The notes below the pieces were generated by a model. It saw nothing but the letters and a program-made list of their open reading frames with translations. It searched no databases and was not told where the DNA came from. A stretch of DNA of 23,921 bases from Phoronis australis (taxonomy: Eukaryota; Phoronida; Phoronidae), in the NCBI GenBank assembly GCA_002633005.1, contig NMRA01001039.1:41517-65437 (forward strand), given 5' to 3'. The position numbers were made by a program, and so were the translations under genes. This document shows, piece after piece, positions 1 to 10,589 of the stretch (positions within the stretch are counted from its first letter, which is position 1; each line of letters starts with the position of its first letter).

Positions 1-222
1 ACTGCTTTGTACGTTGCGTGGACGGGTAACGCTGCGTTCTTCACACGAACGAGCCAAGTATGGCGAAGTGTGTCATCCATCGGAAAGCGATGCAAAGGTA
101 CTCCCAAAGCGCGCGTGAGCCGATAATTAGTACATCCTGGTACGCAGCAACAGTGTGGCATGTTGACTGACTAGTAAATGAAAGCAAACGACGACGGAAC
201 TTAACACAACCGAGGTAGAACA

Positions 223-352
223 ATGACTGACTCGGCAGCTCTCACAGTCAGACTATATGAAAAGAAATTGGCGCGAAATGCTTGCCTCCTAAAACGTCAC
301 TTCCGGAGTAGCGGACGAGTAATTAATAAAATTACGAAAAGCTGTAATTAAG
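223..352 (+). CDS. Possible first coding exon, unrecognised (ORF of 42 codons)
   Basis: An ATG at 223 opens a frame that begins MTDSAALTVRLYEKKLARNA and runs to a TAA at about 350. GT-beginning donor candidates lie inside it after CGG A (about 307) and after GGA CGA (about 318), so only the first 28-32 codons may be coding. The peptide is basic with no motif I recognise. A plus-strand exon with a strong donor follows at about 706-789, but I cannot prove that the two join. The same bases also hold dense E2F-like and ETS/CRE-like motifs, so this could equally be a promoter with a chance ORF. Confidence 0.25.
268..306. promoter_or_regulatory. Cluster of E2F-like and CRE/ETS composite motifs
   Basis: TTGGCGCGAAA at 268-278 matches the E2F consensus. 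ACGTCACTTCCGG at 294-306 reads CCGGAAGTGACGT on the minus strand, which is the known ETS plus CRE-half-site composite of metazoan core promoters. Both lie within 40 bp in a locally CpG-containing segment at the left end of the window. A promoter function is inferred from motif clustering only. The motifs also fall inside a short ORF. Confidence 0.4.
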
Positions 353-705
353 TGGAAAATATGTCTAGGATAACCAACCAACCTTATTATAGCTCAAAAT
401 GACATGGAAAAAGGTTGCCTTCGCCTTTAACAAATCCACACGTGTGATTTTAGGTAGGATTTGAAGTATAGATGATTCTTGACTAGCAAATGAACTACAT
501 GAGACCATTTTCAGATAAAGCATAACACATGAGAAACTCAGAAAACTCATTAATCTCTGCTTTTACTCTGTTTTTTGTAACAAATTTGAAGTGTACGAAA
601 GCATCGTGAAAGAGGATTTCTGAAGAGTTGTTTAATTTAATTTTGAATTGCAATGGGCGTATGGAAACAATAAATGTAAAACGAGTCATTCATTATCCCT
701 TAAAG

Positions 706-789
706 GAAGGAATGCTTATCAGCCAAGAAACCAACCTCACTGGTGGCCTGCTGATGTGCCATTCAGCTCACCCAATAGTGGTAGAAGAA
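706..789 (+). CDS. Putative internal exon, unrecognised, WWP-containing
   Basis: The plus frame encodes NAYQPRNQPHWWPADVPF followed by SSPNSGRR, ending at a consensus-like donor (AGAA then GTAAGT, GT at 790-791). A possible acceptor is the TTATCCCTTAAAG just before 706. The frame is also open further left to an ATG at 653. The Trp-Trp-Pro and VPFSSPN run looks like conserved protein rather than random translation, but I cannot name the family. The exon leaves one base of a split codon. The next obvious acceptors (about 1439 and 1847, allelic copies of each other) fit that phase, but the stretch after them soon meets a stop. Confidence 0.35.
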
Positions 790-1076
790 GTAAGTTATTA
801 TTGACTTCATTTCAACATTTTTGTCGACTTTTGTATCAGTGCATTGCTTAGCTTCAAAAACATTTATATGAAAGGAGTTTGAAAATTGAACATCTATCCA
901 CATTTACTGGTTCAGGTTATCTAAGACCTTGTGCAAAAATGCTGTGTTATCATCTTAAGTTTGCATTTTAGTAGTCGTCATGCAACTAAAAGCCACTGTT
1001 GTGGCATTTCTGGGTGCTACGGTGGTCATTTTATCCTCGATCAGCTCCTACCCAAACATTGTTTGAGTATGCATTA

Positions 1077-1888
1077 TAGTCTGGCCTTGCTAGTTTTTGC
1101 CAAACAATTCCTGTGCTCATCTTTTCTGCTGCGGTAGTGCTTTGATTGGCAACGTTCAGGCGGCTTGGTATTTTTACCAATATATGACTGCATTACCTTA
1201 AATTTAGTCATGGATCATGTCTGATAGCATGGTCATTACTAATTTTTACAGGTCAAAATCTTTGGAAATAAGGAAACTGTTTTTTGTTTAGATACCCTGC
1301 GTATTAAATTTAAAATTTTCTGTAGTTCTAGGGTGTTAAGAAAAGGTTTTTAAAACTGATTATGTTGCTTTGTGTTCTGACTTACTGGTATAACCCTTTT
1401 CCGTTATGATTATGCGAAAGTGATTGACTTATTTTTCAGGAGCACTCATCGCCTTTCCACCACGTTTCCAGTTTCTAAGTCANTAGTCTGGCCTTGCTAG
1501 TTTTTGCCAAACAATTCCTGTGCTCATCTTTTCTCCTGCGGTAGTGCTTTGATTGGCAACACTCAGGCGGCTTGGTATTTTTACCAATATATGACTGCAT
1601 TACCTTAAATTTAGTCATGGATTATGTCTGATAGCATGATCATTACTAATTTTTACAGGTCAAAATCTTTGGAAATAAGGAAACTGTTTTTTGTTTAGAT
1701 ACCCTGTGTATTAAATTTAGAATTTTCTGTAGTTCTAGGGTATTAAGAAAAGGTTTTAAAACTGATTATGTTGCTTTGTGTTCTGACTTACTGGTATAAC
1801 CCTTTTCCGTTATGATTATGCGAAAGTGATTGACTTATTTTTCAGGAGCTCTCATCGCCTTTCCACCACGTTTCCAGTTTCTAAGTCA
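1077..1888. repeat. Unmerged contig overlap around N at 1483
   Basis: Bases 1077-1482 recur as 1484-1888 with only a few substitutions and one single-base length difference in a T run. The left copy stops exactly at the N and the right copy starts right after it, then continues into unique sequence. This is the geometry of two contigs with overlapping allelic ends joined by a placeholder N. The doubled TTTTTCAG acceptor-like site near 1438 and 1846 is therefore probably one site. Confidence 0.9.
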
Positions 1889-2233
1889 TCGTTATGGGTG
1901 TTATGTATCTCGCTCATTTGTCATCAGATAAGTCTCTTGTCTTCTTAAAGCTGTGTTATTTTCTAACTTAAAAGGCTTACTTGAATGATAAAAACTAAAA
2001 CCTGATGTATGTAACGACTTTGTTTGACCCTTGTTCACCAATGTTGGCAGATATAGGTAGCTTGATACTAAAGCTAAATCACTACACTATTTGCATGAAA
2101 AGTACAAGTAGGCTATGAATTTCCTTGTTGCTTTCCAAGCTATTTTCATCTTCAGCTGGAATAAAGAGAAGTGCATGGGCTTATGAGCATTGTGTAGAAT
2201 GTAGAATTGTCGATTGCATGACTTTTTATCTGT

Positions 2234-2707
2234 TATAAGGTACGTTTCTGTAAAGTAATTCATGATTTTCATAGCATTAAAATATTTTACTTAAATGTGT
2301 TGATATGCTAATTGAGTGATATCAGGTGTAGCACCAAAATAAAACATTCCAAGAGTCAACAGTTTTACATGTCATGGAAGAGTTTCCACAATCCAGGTTT
2401 TTTATACAATAGTATAAACAATAATAAATTTCACAAGATTTGAGTTGTTAACAGTACGAGATAAAATATATNTATAAGGTACGTTTCTGTAAAGTAATTC
2501 ATGATTTTCATAGCATTAAAATATTTTACTTAAATGTGTTATGCTAATCGAGTGATATCAGGTGTACCACCGAAATAAAACATTCCAAGAGTCAACAGCT
2601 TTACATGTCATGGAAGAGTTTCCACAATCCTGGTTTTTTATACAATAGTATAAACAATAATAAATTTCACAAGATTTGAGTTGTTAACAGAACGAGATAA
2701 AATATAT
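2234..2707. repeat. Unmerged contig overlap around N at 2472
   Basis: Bases 2234-2471 recur as 2473-2707. Visible differences are a 3-bp deletion (GAT in TGTTGATATG), single substitutions such as TAATTGAG/TAATCGAG, and AACAGTACG/AACAGAACG. The copies abut the N on both sides, as expected for unmerged haplotype overlap. Confidence 0.9.
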
Positions 2708-3254
2708 GGGGATGAAGGTGGAGCCATCACCTAATAAAATCAACTCAAAATAATTCTTGTAGCTTAAAAGTTCTTCACCACAAAACCTGTCTCATAAGTG
2801 CCTTGTCTGCGGCAGTTAACCCCATGATAATCAGGATCGAGGGCAGCACTGACAAGTGATACTGTAAACACGACACCCATTAGTACATTTGTGAGTGAAG
2901 GTACAATGTATTGAATAATGTGTGGATTTCCTTTATCAGATGTTTATGTGATTTTTATTTTTTAACTAGCAGTTTACAGTTTCTTGTTATGTCCAATATT
3001 TCTAAGCTAAGATGACAGATTTGCTGTAAATGATTAAAATGGACGTTTCGAAAAGGCACAACCCTTTCGGTCTTAGAAGATTTTAAATTAATTTAAGGGC
3101 CTTATTGACAAGTCTGCATTAAACCAAACTTCTGGATATTTTTACAGTCTCATTTAACCTGAGGCTCCGCTTGCAGTAAATTACTATCGTAATAATGCTA
3201 ATTTATTGTTTCTTTGGTATAATTGATTAATAATATTTTTACAATACTTTTCAG

Positions 3255-3698
3255 GTCTCGACCGGAATTGCCCATTAATGAAGTTGAAATGGGCAATTTT
3301 GACTTAGGATTTCACCTGTCAGACGATGAGGATCCCGAGGGAGAGATTCCTCAGGATGAGGATTCTGATGGAGAGGTTCCTCAGGAAGAAGGTCCTCGTG
3401 AAGAGAGTCACCTGGAAAAGAATCTCTTGGGAGAGGGTCCTCTGGAAGAGGATCTCCTGGAAGAGAGTCCCCTTGAAGAGGATCCTCTGGGAGAGGGTCC
3501 TCTGGAAGAGGATCCCCTGGTTTCCCAGTGCNTCCTCAGGAAGAAGGTCCTCGTGAAGAGAGTCACCTGGAAAAGAATCTCTTGGGAGAGGGTCCTCTGG
3601 AAGAGGATCTCCTGGAAGAGAGTCCCCTTGAAGAGGATCCTTTGGGAGAGGGTCCTCTGGAAGAGGATCCCCTGGTTTCCCAGTGCAGAATGACTTGA
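3255..3698 (+). CDS. Putative terminal exon with acidic Glu/Pro/Leu repeats
   Basis: A good acceptor (polypyrimidine-containing stretch ending TTTTCAG at 3254) precedes a frame starting at codon 3256 with SRPELPINEVEMGNFDLGF, then HLSDDEDPEGEIPQDEDSD. It then runs into a degenerate 5-residue repeat (PLEED/PLGEG/LLEES types) encoded by a 15-bp unit within a 60-bp exact period (copies at about 3429 and 3489). The N at 3532 interrupts it, and after it 154 bp are repeated (3378-3531 equals 3533-3686), a probable overlap artefact. Without the duplicate, the frame ends VSQCRMT then TGA, giving about 100 residues. The very acidic composition suggests a disordered tail. I recognise no family and have not linked the upstream exon. 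Confidence 0.4.
3378..3686. repeat. Unmerged contig overlap around N at 3532
   Basis: Bases 3378-3531 and 3533-3686 are the same 154-bp sequence with very few changes (one visible change is CCTCTGGG/CCTTTGGG), separated by one N. Because the segment contains a minisatellite-like coding repeat, a true tandem duplication cannot be fully excluded. The geometry nevertheless matches the nine other N junctions. Confidence 0.8.
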
Positions 3699-3819
3699 CA
3701 CTATACCCACTTTCTTTTGACTCGTACTGTATCGTATGCCTCTAATACTTTTCTTATTTGTCCGATATTAATTATAAACAGATTTACTTATATTTTGAAA
3801 GGGATGCACAGCATGATAA

Positions 3820-4320
3820 AGGCATACTATTGATACTCTGGAAGGAACTATTGAAAAACGCAAACAAAATGTTTATTATGTCATCAAAAATCTTGCACGT
3901 AGTGTGTCATTTGTAAGTGATGGCAATCAAATTTTTGACATCATGCCACTAAACGCACATGTGTACAGTGGAGATTATGTGAACATTCTCAGCTACTCTA
4001 TCACAAGACTATTGCAGTGGTTTCAGGAGATTGTGTGAAAAGGTTACAATAGTTATGACACGTCATTTCCAGCCGAAATTGAGAGGAAAAGTGTGTTACC
4101 AGAATCGATTGACATTGCATGAAACATTTGTTTGTCTGGATTCTTTTTGGGTGTTCTCCATATTGACTTCATGCTAACTCTTTCAGGTTCTCCACTATCA
4201 TAATATTTGAAATAATTGATAGATGTCTCGGCACTCTGATGGACAATGTGGGTGCATGTCAATGTTTTCTATTGCTCTTGCTACAAATTTGTTAAAGCAT
4301 TTCTGTCTGAACTTGAGCAG
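3820..4320 (+). pseudogene. Decayed open reading stretch, unrecognised
   Basis: From 3820 one plus frame is open for about 70 codons. It includes IEKRKQNVYYVIKNLARS and then DIMPLNAHVYSGDYVNILS, ending at TGA 4036-4038. The same frame resumes directly after that stop with KGYNSYDTSFPAEIERKSVL, to another TGA. Further on (about 4245-4320) it reads a Cys/Phe-rich piece ending next to a GTAAGT donor-like site. No ATG lies near the start of the open part. Composition looks like real protein broken by stops, so a decayed gene or transposon fragment is inferred. The family is not recognised. Confidence 0.3.
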
Positions 4321-4718
4321 TAAGTTTTTTAGTTTCATGATGCTTAGTGTTCTGGCTAAGTCAATGAATGTTTTTGTGATAGAAGATGAGTTTATAGGAG
4401 ATTTAAAAGCCGTTGTGTAATACTATGATTCTTTACCCAAGCTGTGTAATCTGGATGTCTTCATAAGCGCTTTGTTTCATGTATTTTACTAACCAGTAAT
4501 AACTAGATCTTAATGTCACTCACCAGAATAACATAGTACCATCTATGATTACCCACAGAGCCATGTGTGATTAGGGCAGTCGTCCAACTGTTAATTGTAC
4601 TGCTTTAAATTGTGAACCCATTACTGGCAAGACTATATTAAAAACAGTTTTGATATGAAAGATTTGGTTTGCTTTTTCTGTCTTGTGAAAATGGTCTTGG
4701 GGACAAAGTAGGTGTGTT

Positions 4719-4789
4719 ATGGGCGGCGCGCACTGACAAAAGTGGGCGGGCTAAAGCCCCCCCCCAGCCCCCTATGGTGCACCGCCCAT
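4719..4789. mobile_element. Short inverted-repeat element (MITE-like) with GC-rich core
   Basis: ATGGGCGG at 4719-4726 faces CCGCCCAT at 4782-4789, and the longer ends (GGGCGGCGCGC and GGTGCACCGCCC) are partly complementary. The interior holds a run of nine C and GGGCGGGCTAAAGCCCCC, which is itself a small stem. The element stands out sharply from its AT-rich surroundings. I see no certain target-site duplication. Confidence 0.35.
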
Positions 4790-4913
4790 GTGTGTGCTAA
4801 TTTTATTTTATTTTGATTGCACCAGACACATGTACTCTTGCTTGCTTACAAATAAGACTTCATAGCGGAACAGCATACTTTGAAAATTTCATTTCATCAG
4901 GTAAAAAATACCT

Positions 4914-5375
4914 GGATTTTTTAAACTTCCCTTTCTACTACGCTATGAATACAACATCCCTTGCAACAGATTAATCTGAATATCAATATTTGTTGTTATA
5001 CTGAACAAAAATGCCTGCTTAAATCAGATTGATCTAAAGGTCAATGCTTACTATTATACAGGACAAAATTTTGTCAAAACAGACTGATCTGAAAATTGAT
5101 GTTGTACTGAAAAAAAATGTCCATTCACATCAGATAAACTCAAATATNGGATTTTTTAAACTTCCCTTTCTACTACGCTATGAAGACATCTCTTGCAACA
5201 GATTAATCTGAATATCAATATTTGTCGTTATACTGAACAAAAATGCCTGCTTAAATCAGATTGATCTAAAGGTCAATGCTTACTATTATACAGGACAAAA
5301 TTATGTCAAAACAGACTGATCTGAAAATTGATGAACTGAAAAAAATGTCCATTCACATCAGATAAACTCAAATAT
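4914..5375. repeat. Unmerged contig overlap around N at 5148
   Basis: Bases 4914-5147 recur as 5149-5375, with small indels (for example CTATGAATACAACATC versus CTATGAAGACATC). The junction lies at the left end of satellite array A, so the first few degenerate monomers appear twice. Confidence 0.9.
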
Positions 5376-6440
5376 TACTGTTTGCCGTTATACTTAATAA
5401 AAAATTCAACTTACAACAGAGTGATCTAAAAATTAATTGTTACCGTTATTTGGACAAATCATGTCCACTTGCAACAGAATGATCTTATGATTACTTTTTT
5501 ATTCATTTTCAAGACAAAAATGCCCACTTCTAAAGATTAATGTTAATCATTATGCTGGACACAAAATGTTCACTTAAAACAGATGGATTTAAAGATTAAC
5601 GTTTACCGTTATAGTGGACAAAAATGTCCACTTAAAACAGATTGATCTAAAGACCAATGTTTACCGTTATACGGGATAAAAAATCTCAACTAGGTAAACA
5701 AACTGATCTGAAAATTAATGTTTAAAGATTAACGTTTACCGTTATAGTGGGAAAAATGTCCACTTAAAACAGATTGATCTACTAAAGACCAATGTTTACC
5801 GTTATACGGGATTAAATTCTCAACTTGGTAAACAAACTGATCTGAAAATTAATATTTGCCGTTATACTGTATAAAAATGGCCATACAAATAGATAAACTT
5901 AATGATTAACGTTTACCGTTATAATGGAAAAAAAATGTCCACTTAAACCAGATTGACCTAAAGACCAATGTTTACCGTTATACGGGATAAAAAATCTCAA
6001 CTAGGTAAACAAACTGATCTGAAAATTAATATTTGCCGTTATACTGTATAAAAATGGCCATACAAATAGATAAACTTAAAGATTAACGTTTACCGTTATA
6101 GTGGACAAAAAATGTCCACTTAAACCAGATTGACCTAAAGACCAATGTTTACCGTTATACGGGATAAAAAATCTCAACTAGGAAAACAAACTGATCTGAA
6201 AATTAATATTTGCCGTTATACTGTATAAAAATGGCCATACAAATAGATAAACTTAAAAATTAACGTTTACCGTTATAGTGGACAAAAAATGTCCACTTAA
6301 ACCAGATTGACCTAAAGACCAATGTTTACCGTTATACGGGATAAAAAATCTCAACTAGGTAAACAAACTGATCTGAAAATTATTGCCTGTACAAACAATA
6401 TCCACTTGCAACACATTATTCTAAAGATTAAAGTTTACAA
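4961..6440. repeat. Satellite array A: 59-bp monomers in a 177-bp trimer
   Basis: Degenerate monomers start near 4961 and become regular after about 5580. Successive GATTAACG landmarks fall at 5727, 5904, 6081 and 6258, exactly 177 bp apart, and neighbouring monomers are 58-59 bp apart (5594 to 5652), so the higher unit is a trimer. Many monomers carry the inverted repeat GTGGACA-AAAAA-TGTCCAC, with TTACCGTTATA before it and a CAGATTGATCTAAAG-type tail after it. Reversed, the monomer matches satellite array B. Right-end copies decay by about 6440. An 87-codon ORF across the right end is not considered a gene. Confidence 0.9.
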
Positions 6441-6971
6441 ATCTTCACCAGCAACATATTTATATCAATGTAAAATAATGCTTAGCATTAGGTTGAATCA
6501 AAGATTTAGACCGAGTTTTGTAAAAATGCTACGTTTAAAATTTGGCGGATCATACCATTTAGTTCATAAGCAACATACAACATGATTACATTTCGTTCTT
6601 GGTATACTTCTTTCTCAACTCTTGCAGGAGTCGGATACTTCCAACTGAATATTTTTTCGGATACACAGCGATTACCGAGTGACAATTTCCAATGGAATCT
6701 TGCTTACCTTGAGTGCGTCCAAACGCACGTGAAAACGTGCACGAAATCAATATAAATTTGTAAAGCGAAACTTTTGCGCAGCGTCTAATTTATGGGATTT
6801 TTAAATTCAATAAGTCAATTTTGCGAATGCAAAACTAAGTTTTTCCAGATGCTCCTCTCTGGCAAGGGACAACAGAGATAACGTTCGTTTTATTTCTTCT
6901 CGAAACTGTATATTACTCGAGAAAAAATGATGACATGACAGATAACATCAATTGCTGCGCATTTCCTGATA
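6441..6971. other. Non-coding stretch with a CACGTG-type palindrome
   Basis: No convincing ORF. GCACGT-GAAA-ACGTGC at 6725-6740 is a small inverted repeat containing an E-box-like CACGTG. It lies upstream of the possible exon pair at 7.0-7.5 kb and could be regulatory, but there is no direct evidence. Confidence 0.3.
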
Positions 6972-6989
6972 TTAGAAAATATAGAAATT

Positions 6990-7235
6990 TTCAGATTTTG
7001 GGGCCCGCCCTTGAAGGACGCCATTGATTACATTCAAGTGGTCACCTTTTTGTGTTTTTATTAACAAATTTTTAAGGGACTGCTCACGGAGAGAGGCTCC
7101 AATGCTGGAATCGATTTCATTTACTTTCCTGTTTTTTGTGAAATCGTGCAACCGGCTTTCATGTTGAAGGAGGTCACTCCCTGCATCGTTTTGGGACCAC
7201 ACGACGGTGGAGAGCATTGCCACTCTTTTTTCCAA
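6990..7235 (-). CDS. Possible exon, unrecognised
   Basis: The minus frame reads leftward from about 7235 (LEKRVAMLSTVVWSQNDAG, later SLREQSLKNLLIKTQKGDH, then LNVINGVLQ). The first ATG in frame lies near 7217. The peptide looks protein-like. The segment from SLREQ to VLQ faintly recalls the start of Utp12-type domains in ribosome-biogenesis WD proteins, but this is impression only. I see no clear GT donor at the downstream end. It sits head to head with the plus-strand exon at 7359, so only one of the two may be real. Confidence 0.25.
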
Positions 7236-7358
7236 GCTTAATGATGTTTAGCCTTTCATCTTAAGTTGTTCCACTTCAGACGGTACACTCTCTCGGTGGA
7301 GCACTTCTGGAGAAATGTCCCTTTGTACATGTAAATCCAACACAGCCAAGTGCACACG

Positions 7359-7523
7359 ATGGACATTGAGATTCCAAATTCATCAAAAAAACAAAAAACA
7401 TTCGTGGACAGCAGAGCCATTCCACCCAAACAACACAAAAAATGTGAAAAATTACTGGATTACTGCCATCGAGAAGGCGTAACTTTTAAGAAAGTGAATT
7501 ACACCAAAGGACTATTTCCGATG
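7359..7523 (+). CDS. Possible first exon, lysine-rich, unrecognised
   Basis: An ATG at 7359 opens 55 codons ending exactly in phase before a GTTAGT donor (GT at 7524-7525). The peptide begins MDIEIPNSSKKQKTFVDSRA and continues with a Cys/His-containing basic part (KKCEKLLDYCHREGVTFKKV), ending TKGLFPM. The basic start could be a nuclear signal. No later exon of this gene was identified in the window, and no family is recognised. Confidence 0.35.
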
Positions 7524-9038
7524 GTTAGTTATAAAATAATTTTACCGTTTCCGTAGTATCACAAGAATAGTATGTCTATGTCTTTTGAAGATGGTTACTG
7601 TGAGTTGTTTGTAAGGAATTCCCACGTGGAAAACACTGTTGTCTAGGCTACTAATTGTGATGACCTTCTACACTCGAAAGGGGTACTCAAAGAACTCTCG
7701 CAATCATACACAAGGATTGCAGCGTTATTTTTTCAATGGAGTTCAAGTTTACCTCGTGAACCGTTATAGATACCTCTGAAATGAGCAAAAATACAACCTC
7801 ATACGAATGCCCATTTCCCATATTCCCCCGGTTACCGTCAAAAGTCTGCAGAAATTTTATTAAAACATTCCGTTTTGATAAACAAATTCGTTTGTTTTTG
7901 ATTTTCTTGTTTATGTATCTACGAATATCAATAGATTCATAGATGATTTTTGACAATTAGAAGCTAATCTTGTAAGAACTGATGATGTTTCGTTTAATTC
8001 AATTGCAGCCTGAATTTGGAAAACTCTATAATCCGATCCCCGAATAGTAAAGTACACTTATAGGACGATTTTCGCATATCTAAAATAATTCTCAACGACA
8101 TTGATGAAATTCGGACTCACGAATTTTAGATAGAAATAACGTATGAAAAATCCTTGGAAAGGCTGTCTTTGCATTTCCTTGGTGTTTTTCAAGTAGTATT
8201 GAGCAATGAATTTTTGTTCTTCAAAACTGAATCGATTGCTTGTTGCGATTCGCGTGCAAGTCAGTCATGACTGACGTACAAACGTTAAAAGTAAAATGTA
8301 TCCATGCCCATGACGTAATGCGCCGGCGCAGAATCTCAAGTCATCCACGGGAACCGTCTTTGAACTCCAGGCGTTCAAGAAGTGTGCACGTTTCTGGGGC
8401 ACACTATCCTTTTCCCCAGCGAGATACTAGTCGTGTTTCCGAGTCACTACTATGAATTTCGAAATAGCCCCAAAGGCCCAATAGCCTATCAGGGACTTCG
8501 GGACCTCAGCTTTACAAAAAATTCCTTCAAAGAATGACCATAATAAAATGCAGTTTTCCTGAAACTATATCACCATAAAAACGAATATTGACCTTAGAGC
8601 GAGCGCAGACGGCCGGGTACGACGGACGCGAAGCTGCCTGTCTCGAGCGAATCACATCTGAGCTGACCAGCAACTACCTTTAGTTCATCGGTAATTTCGT
8701 ACGCTTGCACTGTGCTATCTCAGCTATAGGTATTTGAGGCCCCTCGCTACCGGTCAGTGTACTGGTCCTAGGCCCATTCTTATTCTCCGTAATGGTTCAC
8801 GGTTACTCAACTATTGATGCCTTCATCCCCGGGCGCATTCAGGATTTTGATCTGGGGGCAGGGCAGAGTATTAACCAGGGTTTTACTGTCAGAAATTCGC
8901 ACCCCGAACTGCCAAATGACATCTGGTAGAATTTCAGGGGGCATGATCCCTTGGCCACCCTTAAATCCGCCACTGTGTCCCCCACCAAGGGCGGAGGTGG
9001 CAGATTCGGTACGAATATGGTGGCATGGCCGAGTCTAA
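7524..9038. other. Gene-poor stretch with palindromes and CpG-richer patches
   Basis: No ORF looks protein-like. GTCAGTCATGACTGAC at 8260-8275 is a perfect 16-bp palindrome, and TGCGCCGGCGCA at 8319-8330 is a perfect 12-bp palindrome resembling an NRF1-type site. CpG density rises around 8590-8650. At 8960-8975 the minus strand reads CAGTGGCGGATTTAAG, a sequence typical of hAT-type element ends, but no partner end was found. Confidence 0.4.
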
Positions 9039-9217
9039 ATGAATTCTGCCCCCCCCCTCGATTTTTGCCTTCCTACGGGTCTGCGTAAAAATAACTCATT
9101 CGTCTTGGTGAGTCAAAGTCATGTCGCACTGTTAATTTTTTGTGTAAGGTTTAGCCCCAATAATGAAGCATTGTTCTTGATAACAGAAAACCGACGGCAG
9201 CAAGAAATATCAGGAGA

Positions 9218-9252
9218 ACGATTTTATGAAAAATCATTTTTCATAAAATCGT
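9218..9252. repeat. Perfect inverted repeat, 16-bp arms, 3-base loop
   Basis: ACGATTTTATGAAAAA at 9218-9233 is followed by TCA and then its exact reverse complement at 9237-9252. It would form a tight hairpin in single-stranded DNA or RNA. It lies inside a 148-codon plus-strand ORF (9039-9485) that shows no protein-like conservation signs and is probably chance. Confidence 0.85.
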
Positions 9253-9485
9253 ACTTAATTTTACTTCCGTTTTTAAGCCAGCTTAACAGAACAAAAACCG
9301 GTTTTAATTTAAGTCATCTGGATATACTTCCTCCATTGACAGATCATAGTTTCAAGAAAAACAGTAGCCAAAAAGTTACTATTTGGCAGCATATAAACAT
9401 AAAAATAATTGCAACTTCCAAAGGAACTAAAATGTCTGAACTCTTGATTTCGGATAGGTTTCCGGATAAATTGTTTGATGCATGA

Positions 9486-10589
9486 AAATATGTTGGAAAC
9501 TTATTTGTATATCTCCAATTTCATCTCACTTCAAGTTCATAATTCTGAATTGACCCATTCAATTGCAAATCAATAGAGTTCATACTGAAGTGGTCATCCC
9601 AAACAAGTTATAAATAAACAAATGCACATTTTGAAGAAAAACTAATTTGTCAATGAGGTGAACCATAACACATTTATTACCTTCATTAGATACTTAAGCT
9701 TCCAAGTTACACACCTAATCTTTTTCTCACAGAATTGCTAAGTACTTGCATGAAAATGAAATGGTAAAAAATCCATTTACTAACAATAGGTATTAAAACA
9801 ATCTTTGACCAAAAATGACGATCCTGACCACAACGCCAACTTGGATCTGATCTTATAATATATGGAGAAAACAGTATGTACACATATACAGTTCATAACC
9901 ACAGAAATTTAATTGCTGAAAAGGTTTTCACAGGTACAGTTAATCATTTTATATGGTGTAAACCAACAATAAAGTTGTAAAACCTGTAAGGAGCAACAAA
10001 ATATACAATTAAAGCATACTTAGTAACATAACTTTAAAAAGGCAGTTTTCAAAAGTTTTAAAATTTGACAATATCTCAAAAATTTCAAGAATGGCCAAGA
10101 ATTCCCAAAATCTAGTATAACCTGCCTCAAAGACAGGTCTTGGTATTAGTAAAGGAACCCTATTTACATGAAGATTTCAAAAATCAATAAAAACAACATC
10201 TTTCAACGAGAACAAGTGCAGAGTAAGGGAGTTGCCTTAAAAGATATTATCACTCAGATAGCACTGAAGCAGCTGCCTTCAGTACACAAGGTAAACCCAT
10301 GTATAAATGATTACTATAATCAAAATTTTCAAAACTCATAATAGCACACACGTAATGCACAATCAAATAAGACAACTACTTCAAAAATATGAATATTTCA
10401 TAAAAGAAAGCATGCAGATTCATGAGTTTTTTGAAAGATGTCCACACCAAGATATGTGTAGCTCAGTGAATTTAGTGTTGTTCAATTCTTATGAAGGAAA
10501 CAATTTCAAATGTTGTATATGTCCACGGTGTACATACAACAAAGTTTGTTTCTAGGAAGAATCCATTCAGTAACAGGTCTTCATACCTT
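9486..10589. other. AT-rich stretch downstream of the minus-strand gene
   Basis: This follows the minus-strand stop at 10590, so it would hold the 3' UTR and downstream flank. TTTATT on the plus strand near 9672 would read AATAAA on the minus strand and could be a polyadenylation signal. Short plus-strand ORFs at 10307-10736 are low-complexity and partly antisense to the last exon. Confidence 0.35.

Larger units (their letters stand above)
790..3254. other. Long gene-poor stretch, intron-like
   Basis: AT-rich sequence between the exon ending at 789 and the exon starting at 3255. It contains two assembly overlaps (N at 1483 and 2472) and no ORF that looks protein-like on either strand. It would be intronic if the two flanking plus-strand exons belong to one gene. 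Confidence 0.4.

Noticed and set aside
6322-6585. 87-codon plus-strand ORF
   Set aside because: It overlaps the right end of satellite array A and its decaying monomers, with no protein-like signal.
8960-8975. hAT-type transposon end (CAGTGGCGGATTTAAG on the minus strand)
   Set aside because: Only one end is seen, with no matching inverted partner or target duplication nearby.
9039-9485. 148-codon plus-strand ORF
   Set aside because: No recognisable domain, it contains a perfect palindrome and a poly-C start, and its composition is unlike a protein.
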